A program made the position numbers and the translations under genes. The notes beneath the pieces were generated by a model that did no database searches, had not been told where the DNA came from, and was given only the letters and a program-made list of their open reading frames with translations. Positions 1 through 7,607 of a stretch of 64,000 nt of DNA are shown here, in pieces. Numbering within the stretch: position 1 is the stretch's first letter; each line of letters begins with the position of its first letter. This DNA comes from Pandoraea aquatica (GTDB taxonomy: Bacteria; Pseudomonadota; Gammaproteobacteria; Burkholderiales; Burkholderiaceae), in the NCBI RefSeq assembly GCF_902459565.1, contig NZ_CABPSN010000001.1:186001-250000 (forward strand). The letters are read 5' to 3'.

Positions 1-1
1 G

Positions 2-433
2 TTCTACGCCGAGTGGGGCATCGATCCGTCGTACGCCCATGCGGGCGGCCTGCGTCCTCCCGTGCCCGAGACCTCACCACGCAAAGTCTTCCTGATGCAG
101 CGCAAGACCTCGAAGGTCGGCGACGGTCTGGGAAAAACCACCGGCTGGATTCACCGTACGTCGCTCAAACATCGCGGCGTGGAAATGATCCCGGGCGTGA
201 CCTATCGGGGTATCGACGACGAGGGGCTTCACGTCACCATTGACGATGCGCCGCATGTGCTGCCCGTTGATAACGTAGTTTTGTGCACGGGGCAGGAACC
301 GCTGCGGGAATTGGCTGATGGTTTGCAGGCCGCAGGCGTGCGTGTGCATGTCATCGGCGGGGCCGATGTGGCGGCGGAACTCGACGCAAAGCGCGCCATC
401 AAGCAAGGCACGGAGCTGGCGATCGACCTATAA
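2..433 (+). CDS. fadH: 2,4-dienoyl-CoA reductase (NADPH), C-terminal fragment
   Basis: The gene enters from the left edge, so only the last 143 residues are visible. They match the C-terminal NAD(P)H-binding part of the FadH/old-yellow-enzyme family. That enzyme reduces 2,4-dienoyl-CoA to enoyl-CoA during beta-oxidation of unsaturated fatty acids, using FMN, FAD and a 4Fe-4S cluster. Visible landmarks are the GKTTGWIHR stretch, the VLCTGQEP segment and the closing VIGGAD...DAKRAIKQG tail, which is typical of the FAD/NAD-binding end of the family. The flavin and iron-sulfur domains lie outside the window. The family assignment rests on recognised sequence; no operon partner is visible. Confidence 0.85.
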   Translation, partial: FYAEWGIDPSYAHAGGLRPPVPETSPRKVFLMQRKTSKVGDGLGKTTGWIHRTSLKHRGVEMIPGVTYRGIDDEGLHVTIDDAPHVLPVDNVVLCTGQEPLRELADGLQAAGVRVHVIGGADVAAELDAKRAIKQGTELAIDL

Positions 434-645
434 GTTTAGGGAGCTACACGGGGTGCGGCATACCGTTGTGCGACAATGGCACCTCGTGATTTCTGCCTTC
501 CATTGGCGGTTTTTGCGATGCCAAGCGTATGTGCCAAGTGCCGGGCACGACGTTTCCGAGGCATGCCCCGGATTGCCGCCGTCACGGGGCATCCGTCGCG
601 GCCTCAGTGGGACTCCGTACCGTGTGGCCGACGGTGTCATCGTCA

Positions 646-2457
646 ATGAAGCGCAAGTTACTTTCGGCCATTTCGCTCACGGGCCGTCTCCGGTTACAGA
701 ATCTCGCCATCGTCTGCGCCGTCGTCGTGCTTTGCAGCGGCCTGCTGTCTGTAGTGTGGGGAACGTACCGGCAGGCCAGTGACGCAGCGCTTGCGCTCGA
801 CGCCTTGCGCGCGACGTTGCTGGCGATGGAGAAAGCGTCTGCCGAGCGCGGACCCGCCAATGCCGTTCTGGGGGCGGACCTCCCGCTGCCTGCATCGTCT
901 GTCACCGCATTGCGCAACGCGCGCGAAGCAACCAACGAGCGACTTGAGGAACTGCTCTCGGCGTTGTCGTCGGACGACTGCAACCAATGCGCAAGCGGTC
1001 TGCGTGCTGTTGAGCGGGCACGGCTCGATCTCGCTGCGGCGAGTGCCAACGTCGATCTGTTGGTGCAGCGCCCGCGCGAACTGCGCAGCGACGCCTCTGT
1101 GCGCGATGCCGTCGAGCGCATGGTTCGCGTGATCGCGGACTTCACGCCCGTGGCGTCGTCGCGCATCGATATCGTGGCCCGCGGCGCACCGGGTGCACTG
1201 CATTACGTCATCCTCGCGCGGCTTGCGGCCGATCTCCGGGAGTACGCCGGACAACTCGGATCGCACTTCACCGCCGCACTCACTACCCGACAGACCCTGA
1301 CCGAAGCCGATCAGCGCGCCATCGAGCGCACGCTCGGCCGTATCGATCAGCTGCGCGACATGATCGGTGCGCGCGTGAACGAACCGCCGGAACTGGGCCC
1401 CGACACGTTGAGCGTCCTGAACGCTCAATACTTCGGGACAGGGCTGCATTACGTAGCGACGGTTCGCACGCTGGCGGCACAGCCGAAGCCGCCAGTGCTC
1501 ACGACGGCTGAGTTCGCCCGCCAGTATGTGCCGACGATGCGCGCCATCACCGATCTGCGCGACAGCATGCTGCGGCTTGCACAACGTAAGGTCGAGCAAC
1601 AACGTTCCACGGCGTTGCGATGGCTGATCCTGACATCGTTGGCGGAGACGGCGTTGGTATTCGTCATCATCGTCGCGATGCGCAACTTCCGGCGCACCGT
1701 GGTGCTGCCGTTCGAGTCCGCCACCCGCTTCGTCGACGAACTTGCACAGGGCAACCTCGATGCAACGGTGCCGGTCGACGGCGTTCCGATGAAGCGCTCG
1801 CAGGTACGTGCCGTGTTCGACGCGTTGCGTGTGCTGCGGTTGAACGCCGTCGAGCTGGTGCAGTTGCGCCGCGAGCGCGCGCGACTGGTCGGCGAGCTGG
1901 AGATGAGTTCGGATACCGATCCGCTCACGCGCCTGATGAACTGGCGCGCCTTCGAGCGTCAGGCGCAGGCGCTGTGCGCCATGCGCACGCCCGGCCACAT
2001 TGCGCTGATCAAGTTCGATATCGACAACTTCACGCAAATCAATGCCGCGTGGGGCCACAGCGTGGGCGACGACGTGCTGCGCCGTGTGGGTGCCGTCTGT
2101 TTGAACACCTGCCAACCGGGGGACGTCGTGGCGCGGCTCGGCTCCGATGCGTTTGTGATTCTGGCGCGCGTGCTCGACGAATCGCGCGCCCGGCAGTTCG
2201 CGGAATTGCTGCGCGGACGTATCGAAGCGACAACGCTTGCCTTGCCGAACGGAGAAAAGCTGACGCTGTCCGCCAGCTTTGGCATCGCGATGGCGGATCC
2301 CGCCACCTTCGACGCTTCCGTCGACGCTTCCGTCGACATTTCCATCGACCGCGCCGGCTCGCGCACCGGTGCCCCCGTGAGCGTGTCGGCCTTGCTGAGT
2401 CAGGCGGAACGCCAGTTGCACGCGGCGCGTCAGGCGAAGCGGCACGCCATCGACTGA
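646..2457 (+). CDS. Membrane GGDEF-domain protein with degenerate active-site motif
   Basis: A 603-residue inner-membrane protein. One N-terminal membrane segment (about residues 18-38) precedes a roughly 300-residue region likely to be periplasmic. A second membrane segment (about 325-345) is followed by a HAMP-like linker and a C-terminal GGDEF-type domain starting at the DPLTRLMNWRAF stretch. GGDEF domains make cyclic-di-GMP, but the signature here reads GSDAF (bases 2140-2154) instead of GG(D/E)EF, so catalysis is doubtful and a sensory or GTP-binding role is more likely. A short DASV-type tandem repeat sits in the domain. I chose the ATG at 646, just before a basic MKRK start and the first membrane segment; no good ribosome binding site is visible, and the frame stays open upstream to 529. 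Confidence 0.8.
   Translation: MKRKLLSAISLTGRLRLQNLAIVCAVVVLCSGLLSVVWGTYRQASDAALALDALRATLLAMEKASAERGPANAVLGADLPLPASSVTALRNAREATNERLEELLSALSSDDCNQCASGLRAVERARLDLAAASANVDLLVQRPRELRSDASVRDAVERMVRVIADFTPVASSRIDIVARGAPGALHYVILARLAADLREYAGQLGSHFTAALTTRQTLTEADQRAIERTLGRIDQLRDMIGARVNEPPELGPDTLSVLNAQYFGTGLHYVATVRTLAAQPKPPVLTTAEFARQYVPTMRAITDLRDSMLRLAQRKVEQQRSTALRWLILTSLAETALVFVIIVAMRNFRRTVVLPFESATRFVDELAQGNLDATVPVDGVPMKRSQVRAVFDALRVLRLNAVELVQLRRERARLVGELEMSSDTDPLTRLMNWRAFERQAQALCAMRTPGHIALIKFDIDNFTQINAAWGHSVGDDVLRRVGAVCLNTCQPGDVVARLGSDAFVILARVLDESRARQFAELLRGRIEATTLALPNGEKLTLSASFGIAMADPATFDASVDASVDISIDRAGSRTGAPVSVSALLSQAERQLHAARQAKRHAID
2311..2346 (+). repeat. 12-bp in-frame tandem repeat
   Basis: Two exact copies of a 12-base unit (gacgcttccgtc) at 2311-2334 are followed by a diverged third copy at 2335-2346. 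In the GGDEF-like protein they encode DASV-DASV-DISI. The unit is a multiple of three, so copy-number change would not break the frame. Confidence 0.8.
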
Positions 2458-2471
2458 CGGCAGGGCGTGCG

Positions 2472-2504
2472 GATGGGGGCGCGGCAACGACCGCACCCCC
2501 CATC
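2472..2504. terminator. Bidirectional hairpin between convergent genes
   Basis: A GATGGGGG/CCCCCATC stem (2472-2479 with 2497-2504) continues into a GCGG/CCGC inner stem around a short loop. It lies in the 55-bp gap between the convergent GGDEF and CoA-transferase genes. No T-tract follows on either side, so an intrinsic terminator is inferred from structure and position only. Confidence 0.5.
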
Positions 2505-2512
2505 GCAGACGA

Positions 2513-3991
2513 TTACGCCCACTGCGGCGTCGCGGTTCCCAGGGCCAGCGCGGGCAATGCCCAGTCGACGGGCGTGCCCACCACCGACATCGGCGTCGCA
2601 ACGCGCCGCACTGGCCCCCACGACGTGTCCTCGATGCGCGGCGACAGATCGTCTGTCGTCTCGGCGGCCAACGGTGGCGGTGCGTTCTCCGGCGTACGGT
2701 GCGTCACCAGCAAGCTGGCCGTTCTGGCCAGCGAAGCCTTCACCGAACTTCCGACGCCCTGCGTCTGACGAAGGGCCAGCGCGTGCACGGCCGCTGCGGC
2801 CATCAGGTATCCGGTCGCGTAATCGATGCCTTGTCCGGGCAAAGGGACCGGACGTTCGGCACCTGCGGCGCGCATTCCGGCATCGGCAATTCCCGCGCTC
2901 ATCTGCAGCAGACTGTCGAAGCCGCGTCGTGCGGACCACGGTCCTTGCCATCCGTAGGCGTCGAGCGAGACGTCGATCAAGGCCGGATTGAGTTCACGAC
3001 GTCGCGCGGCACCGAGTCCGAGATGTTCCAGTGCGTCTGGACGATAGCCGTGAACGACGATGTCTGCGTCCCGCAGCAATCGTTCGAGTGCTTCGCGCCC
3101 GTCGGCGTGCTTGAGGTCGAGCCGAGCGCAGCGTTTGCCGAGCACGACTTCGGGCACCGTGCCGGGCTCGTCCCAGCCGGGCGGGTCGATGCGTAACACC
3201 TGTGCACCGAACCCTGCAAGGAAACGAGTGGCCGTCGGCCCTGCGAGGATGCGTGTCAGATCCAGCACGCGAATGCCGCTCAGCGGCCGTTCGCGCATGG
3301 GCTGCCATGTGTCGCGTCGCGTGTTGTCTGCGCGTGCGGTGTCGAACGTCTCCCAATGCAACAAAGGTTCTTTGGCGACGGCCATTCCGTGCGGATGTTC
3401 ACGCCATTGCGAGAGCGAACGCATGGCGGCGGCGCAACCGCCTTGCGCCACGACGGCCGCTTCGAGCGCATCGGCCTGCCACGTCGAAACGATCCGCGCG
3501 ACGGCGTCTCTATCGGCGTCTACGCCCAGTACCGCCAGTGCGGCCGCCCGATGATGCGGGGCGTTGGTATGCAGTCGAATCCAGCCGTCGGCCGTCCGGT
3601 AGTCGCCTGCAATCGGATCCCACATAGGGGGCGAGGACCATCCCTGCGCGCGCAACGACGTCTGAAACCAGAACGACGACAGCCGCCGATCGACATTGAC
3701 TTGCGGCGCAACCGCGTGTGCGCCAAGACCGTAGTCACCTGACGCGCCTGTCGTGAGGCCCGCCACGGCGAGGGCCGCTGTGGCGATCGAGGCGGTCGCG
3801 AAATCGGTGTACGGAAATGTGCAGGGCAATGCACCGGTGCCGCTCAGCGTGAGATCGGTCTGCGCGCGCTTGCCGCCGTCGACGGCATGGCGCATTTCGC
3901 GCAGGTACGACGCGACCACACCGGTGTCTTCCGACAAGGGAAGCGCGAGACTGGATGTCGCGAGGGAAGTCTCTGAAACAGGGGAACGCAT
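2513..3991 (-). CDS. CoA-transferase family III (CaiB/BaiF/formyl-CoA transferase-like)
   Basis: A 492-residue cytoplasmic protein of the family III CoA-transferases, which move CoA between carboxylic acids. The recognisable core is RVLDLTRILAGPTATRFLAGFGAQVLRI, split here as VLDLTRILAGP and TRFLAGFGAQVLRID, followed by the LDLKHADGREALERLL region and the DVSLDAYGWQGPWSARRGFDSL segment. The start at 3991 is preceded by a GAGGA ribosome binding site six bases upstream. The gene diverges from an HTH-citrate synthase fusion across a 143-bp promoter region carrying a 19-bp palindrome, so the two probably act in one acyl-CoA pathway. The substrate acid cannot be told from sequence. Confidence 0.85.
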   Translation of the reverse strand: MRSPVSETSLATSSLALPLSEDTGVVASYLREMRHAVDGGKRAQTDLTLSGTGALPCTFPYTDFATASIATAALAVAGLTTGASGDYGLGAHAVAPQVNVDRRLSSFWFQTSLRAQGWSSPPMWDPIAGDYRTADGWIRLHTNAPHHRAAALAVLGVDADRDAVARIVSTWQADALEAAVVAQGGCAAAMRSLSQWREHPHGMAVAKEPLLHWETFDTARADNTRRDTWQPMRERPLSGIRVLDLTRILAGPTATRFLAGFGAQVLRIDPPGWDEPGTVPEVVLGKRCARLDLKHADGREALERLLRDADIVVHGYRPDALEHLGLGAARRRELNPALIDVSLDAYGWQGPWSARRGFDSLLQMSAGIADAGMRAAGAERPVPLPGQGIDYATGYLMAAAAVHALALRQTQGVGSSVKASLARTASLLVTHRTPENAPPPLAAETTDDLSPRIEDTSWGPVRRVATPMSVVGTPVDWALPALALGTATPQWA

Positions 3992-4089
3992 GGGAAGTCC
4001 TCGAACGATTCGATACGTGGCATCGCAATGAGTCGCGATGCAAGACTGCCGGCGCATTGAAGCTTAAGCCGATGGATTTTATTGTCAAT

Positions 4090-4108
4090 ATTGATTAACT
4101 TAATCAAT
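4090..4108. promoter_or_regulatory. 19-bp palindrome in divergent promoter
   Basis: The sequence ATTGATTAACTTAATCAAT is a perfect dyad about a single central base. It sits 27 bases before the ATG of the HTH-citrate synthase gene and 99 bases from the CoA-transferase start, in an AT-rich stretch. The HTH domain of the adjacent citrate-synthase fusion is the obvious candidate binder (inference). Confidence 0.6.
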
Positions 4109-4134
4109 CTGTTGGTCATCCACCGGTTTCGACG

Positions 4135-5346
4135 ATGCAATACTTCACTGCGAAACAAGCCGCCGAGCATCTCGGCGTGTCGCTCCAGACCCTCTACGCG
4201 TACGTCAGTCGTGGCCTGCTGCACGCCGAGCCCGGCAAGACGCATCGCGACCGTCGCTATCGCGCATCGGATGTGGAGCGTCTGGCGACGCAACGCACGC
4301 GCGGCCGCAAGCCGAAGGAGGTGGTCAAGGCCGCGCTCGACTGGGGCATGCCGGTACTGGAGTCTTCCATCACGTTGATCGAAGACGGACGGTGCTATTA
4401 CCGGGGACGCGACGCGTTGCAGATGGCGCAGACGGCCTCCGTCGAAGCCACGGCGGCGTGGTTGTGGCAGTGCGACGAGGCGTCTGCATTCGGCGACGAC
4501 GCAACCGCCTCCATCGAACACCTCACCGCCGACTGGCCGGTGATGTTGCTTGAACGGTATCGCGACCGGCGGGCCGAAGACGCATTGCTGCCTGCCTTCA
4601 CCGTTGCGAGCGACGACGCGTCCACCGCGATCTGGCAACGCGATCCCGTGCGTGTTGCGCAGGGCAGCGCCGCGTTGCTGCGTACGATGACGGCTTGCTT
4701 GCTGGGCACACTGCCTAGCCACGCGCCGATCCACGAACAATGTGCCGCCGCGTGGGGCGTGAAAGAGGCTGAAGGTGCTGACCTCATCCGCATGGCGCTG
4801 GTGTTATGCGCGGACCATGAGCTGAACGCATCGAGCTTCACGGCGCGCTGCGTGGCATCGACCGGCGCGAGCTTGCGGGCGGCCATCGTCGCGGGGCTTT
4901 CCGCGCTGACCGGCGGCCGTCATGGTGGCACCACCGCACGCAATGAAGCGATGTGGGACGAAGTCGGTGAGATCGATACCGCCGCGCGTATGCGCGAGCG
5001 ATTGGCGCGGGGGGAGAAGTTGCCCGGCTTCGGCCATCATCTCTATCCGGCGGGGGATGTGCGGGCGAGTGCGATGCTCGCGCGGGTGTTACCTGCGAAT
5101 CCCGCGTGGCAAACCATGATTGACTCGGCCGACGCGCTGATCGGCCAGCGCCCGTCGCTCGATTTCGCGCTCGTGGCGGTGCGCCGTCATCTTGAGTTGC
5201 CGGTCGGGGCCGCGTTCGGTCTCTTCGCGCTCGGGCGCACCATCGGCTGGATCGCGCACGCCCGCGAGCAGCGCGAGAGCACACAACTGATTCGTCCGCG
5301 TGCCGCCTATGTCGGCACGCGACCCGAAGAGTCGCCATCGATCTGA
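4135..5346 (+). CDS. HTH domain-citrate synthase family fusion protein
   Basis: A 403-residue protein with an N-terminal MerR/excisionase-type helix-turn-helix (about residues 1-50; TAKQAAEHLGVSLQTLYAYVSRG, with RRYRASDVERL as the wing) joined to a citrate-synthase-fold domain. The synthase part keeps recognisable active-site regions: LCADHELNASSFTARCVAS with its catalytic-region His, GGRHGGTTARNEAM, and LPGFGHHLYPAGDVRA. Citrate synthase condenses an acyl-CoA with an oxoacid, but the fusion suggests a metabolite-sensing autoregulator or a regulated variant. It is divergent from a CoA-transferase. It could be a pure regulator using the synthase fold to sense acyl-CoA; sequence alone does not decide. 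Confidence 0.85.
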   Translation: MQYFTAKQAAEHLGVSLQTLYAYVSRGLLHAEPGKTHRDRRYRASDVERLATQRTRGRKPKEVVKAALDWGMPVLESSITLIEDGRCYYRGRDALQMAQTASVEATAAWLWQCDEASAFGDDATASIEHLTADWPVMLLERYRDRRAEDALLPAFTVASDDASTAIWQRDPVRVAQGSAALLRTMTACLLGTLPSHAPIHEQCAAAWGVKEAEGADLIRMALVLCADHELNASSFTARCVASTGASLRAAIVAGLSALTGGRHGGTTARNEAMWDEVGEIDTAARMRERLARGEKLPGFGHHLYPAGDVRASAMLARVLPANPAWQTMIDSADALIGQRPSLDFALVAVRRHLELPVGAAFGLFALGRTIGWIAHAREQRESTQLIRPRAAYVGTRPEESPSI

Positions 5347-5376
5347 GCGACACCCGCGACCTCGCGCGGGCGTCGC
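5347..5376. terminator. Hairpin terminator between convergent genes
   Basis: A 12-bp stem with one mismatch (5347-5358 with 5365-5376) and a 6-base loop starts directly after the citrate-synthase stop codon and faces the 3' end of the PepSY gene. The position fits a bidirectional terminator, although no T-run is present. Confidence 0.55.
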
Positions 5377-5385
5377 CGAAGGGGA

Positions 5386-6963
5386 CTACGCCCCCGACCG
5401 TCGTCCGAACACCGCCCGGTCGCCGGCCCAGACGAGCGCCATCGTCGCGCCCATGAGCGGGAAGACGCAGCCGAGCGCCACCATACCTGCGGTCCATCCG
5501 CGCATCGGCGGACGCGTCTGCGGGCGCGACGGCGCACCGAGCGTTCCGAGCGTGAATGCGGGGCGTCGCATCCACCACATGATCGCGCCCGTCACCGCCA
5601 TGGCGAACAGGCCCATCGAAATCGCCGCGCACAGCCATTGATTGGCAACGCCGAAGTACCGGCCCATGTGCAGCGCGGTGCCGTATGAGACCGCCTGTGC
5701 GACGGCACCGTAAGCGTTGTAATCGATGTCGCGAAGCACGCGGCCGCTGTACTGATCGATGTGAATCGTGCGCTCGGCCTTCGGGTCGGCGGGGAAGTAC
5801 GACACGGTGTAGACGCCGTCCGGGCGCTTCGGTACGACGAGGCTGTAACCGCTTTGCGCCCCCATACGCGAGGCAATGGCCATCACGGCATCGACGGGCA
5901 ACGCACCTTCTGCGCGCAACCCGGCGGGCGACAGACCTGCGTCACCCGAAGCGCTGTGCCCGTTGTGGGCAGCATGTTCGTCGGCCTGTCCCTTGGTGTC
6001 CTGCGCCGCGTGGTTCATGCCCGGCATGTTCGCCGTCCCGGCCATCCCCGGCATTCCGGCCATGCCATCGGCACTGGCAGGCGGCGTGGACTGCGGGACC
6101 TGCGTGTTACCCACGGCCCACGGAATCTGGGCGATGGGCAGATCGTCCATCTTCATGGGCTTTACCGGCACTTGTGAGCGCACCGGTGCTTCGCCCCAGA
6201 CGCCGGGCGGCGAGCCCATGCCGATCTTCGACGTCAGCACCTTGAACTGTGCGCCCCACGAGCCGGACCACGGTAGCCCCGACAGCACGAACGCCAGCCC
6301 GCCGACGGCCAGCCACAGGCCCGCGACACCGTGCAGATTGCGCAGCAGCGGCCGCCCGCGCAACTGCAAACGCGGACGCAGCGCATTCGCCCACGTTGCC
6401 CCGGCACGCGGCCACCAGAGCGCGAGGCCGGTCACGAGCATGACAAGCGTCCAGCAGCCCGCCAGCTCCATGAGCAACTCGCCGGGCTTGCCCAGCATGA
6501 GCGAGCGATGCAGCGCGCGTGCCTGCGCCATCAGCCGGTGCTCGACGCTGAGTGTGCCGAGCACGGCACCGGTGTACGGATTCAGATAGACGCTCTCGCG
6601 CTCGCCACTGGGCAGACGGAAGATGAATTCTGCGCTGCGCGTCGGATCGCGATTGACTTCGACGGAGCTGATTTTCGCCCCTGAGGGCAGCGCCGCCGCT
6701 GCGCGCTCCATCAGCGTCTGCTCGGCCAGACGTGGCTCGCTGGACGCCGCGACGGTCAGCCGATCGTGATAAAGCCACGATTCGATCTGCGGCTGGAAGA
6801 CGTAAATCGTGCCGGTGATGGCGAGCACCATGAGCCAGGGCATCACGAAGAGACCGGCATAGAAGTGCCAGCGCCAGAGGGTGCGGTATTGACCGGCGGC
6901 GGCCGTCGGTTGCGCTTCACGCGTGTGAGGCGTCTGGGAGTACGGCGGATGAGAGGTCTGCAT
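5386..6963 (-). CDS. PepSY-associated transmembrane protein with Met/His-rich insert
   Basis: A 525-residue inner-membrane protein of the PepSY_TM family, often linked to iron or copper uptake and flavin/heme reductase-like roles. The first membrane helix (WHFYAGLFVMPWLMVLAITG, about residues 35-55) is followed by a PepSY segment, further helices near 190-215 and 245-265, and C-terminal helices near 465-525. Between the membrane parts lies a low-complexity stretch rich in Met, His and Gly (repeats of the type GMAGMPGMAG, then MNHAAQD and HAAHNGH), which suggests soft-metal binding. The downstream neighbour in coordinates is a DUF2946 protein that also has His/Met clusters. The start at 6963 has only a weak upstream ribosome binding site. 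Confidence 0.8.
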   Translation of the reverse strand: MQTSHPPYSQTPHTREAQPTAAAGQYRTLWRWHFYAGLFVMPWLMVLAITGTIYVFQPQIESWLYHDRLTVAASSEPRLAEQTLMERAAAALPSGAKISSVEVNRDPTRSAEFIFRLPSGERESVYLNPYTGAVLGTLSVEHRLMAQARALHRSLMLGKPGELLMELAGCWTLVMLVTGLALWWPRAGATWANALRPRLQLRGRPLLRNLHGVAGLWLAVGGLAFVLSGLPWSGSWGAQFKVLTSKIGMGSPPGVWGEAPVRSQVPVKPMKMDDLPIAQIPWAVGNTQVPQSTPPASADGMAGMPGMAGTANMPGMNHAAQDTKGQADEHAAHNGHSASGDAGLSPAGLRAEGALPVDAVMAIASRMGAQSGYSLVVPKRPDGVYTVSYFPADPKAERTIHIDQYSGRVLRDIDYNAYGAVAQAVSYGTALHMGRYFGVANQWLCAAISMGLFAMAVTGAIMWWMRRPAFTLGTLGAPSRPQTRPPMRGWTAGMVALGCVFPLMGATMALVWAGDRAVFGRRSGA

Positions 6964-7104
6964 GTTGCGACGATTCCGTCTCGTGTCGCCACTGCATGGC
7001 AGCGGCGCGCGCATGCCGCTGGCGCAAACGTCAGACAGGCATTGGGCGCGAATGAAGAGCGACACCGTCACCGGACGTGGCGAGGCATCGGACTGAACGC
7101 GAGA

Positions 7105-7542
7105 TCAGGAAATGGCAGGCGGGGCACGCGCAGGCGGCGTGTAGGCGAACTGAGTGTTCGACGGGACGGCCTTTGCAACCGGTCCGGCGCGTGCGATCCA
7201 TGCGAACGAGATCGCACCGGCGAGGGCGGGCATGACGAGCGGCGGATGATTGGCGAGCAGCGAACAGTAGCCGCAAAGGTCGCCCTGATTCTCATGCGCG
7301 GCATGTGACATGCCTGCGCCGTGCGTTGCGTCGCTGTCGTGACCATGGACCATCGCCGTCATTGTCATGACGGACGACGCGTGCGTTGCACCGTCGACCG
7401 TGCAGAACGCGGCGTCCAGCAAATGCGTCTGTCCGGCCCGATGCGCAGCGAGCCCCTGACTGACGATCGGCATGCAAATCGCCAGCCACATGGCGGCGAG
7501 GCCGAGCCATGCAGTGAGACGTTTGCGGGAAGACGATGTCAT
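7105..7542 (-). CDS. DUF2946 family membrane/exported protein
   Basis: A 145-residue protein with an N-terminal hydrophobic segment (about residues 10-30) that could be a signal peptide or anchor. It has a central His/Met-rich region and the family hallmark CGYCSLLANHPP around residues 90-102, then another hydrophobic helix. DUF2946 genes are frequently next to copper-responsive TonB receptors and PepSY proteins, and here the PepSY gene follows 141 bp downstream on the same strand. A role in copper or another metal is inferred from context and composition, not shown. Confidence 0.7.
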   Translation of the reverse strand: MTSSSRKRLTAWLGLAAMWLAICMPIVSQGLAAHRAGQTHLLDAAFCTVDGATHASSVMTMTAMVHGHDSDATHGAGMSHAAHENQGDLCGYCSLLANHPPLVMPALAGAISFAWIARAGPVAKAVPSNTQFAYTPPARAPPAIS

Positions 7543-7607
7543 GCGTCGAAGGGCCGTAGATTGCGGTGGGCTGGGGCGCTAAAGCCGGAATGCTATCACG
7601 CGAGGCG

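Noticed and set aside
694-2601. A very long open frame antisense to the GGDEF gene
   Set aside because: High-GC codon bias opens antisense frames. The translation is rich in Arg/His/Gln with no recognisable domain, while the plus-strand frame has clear motifs.
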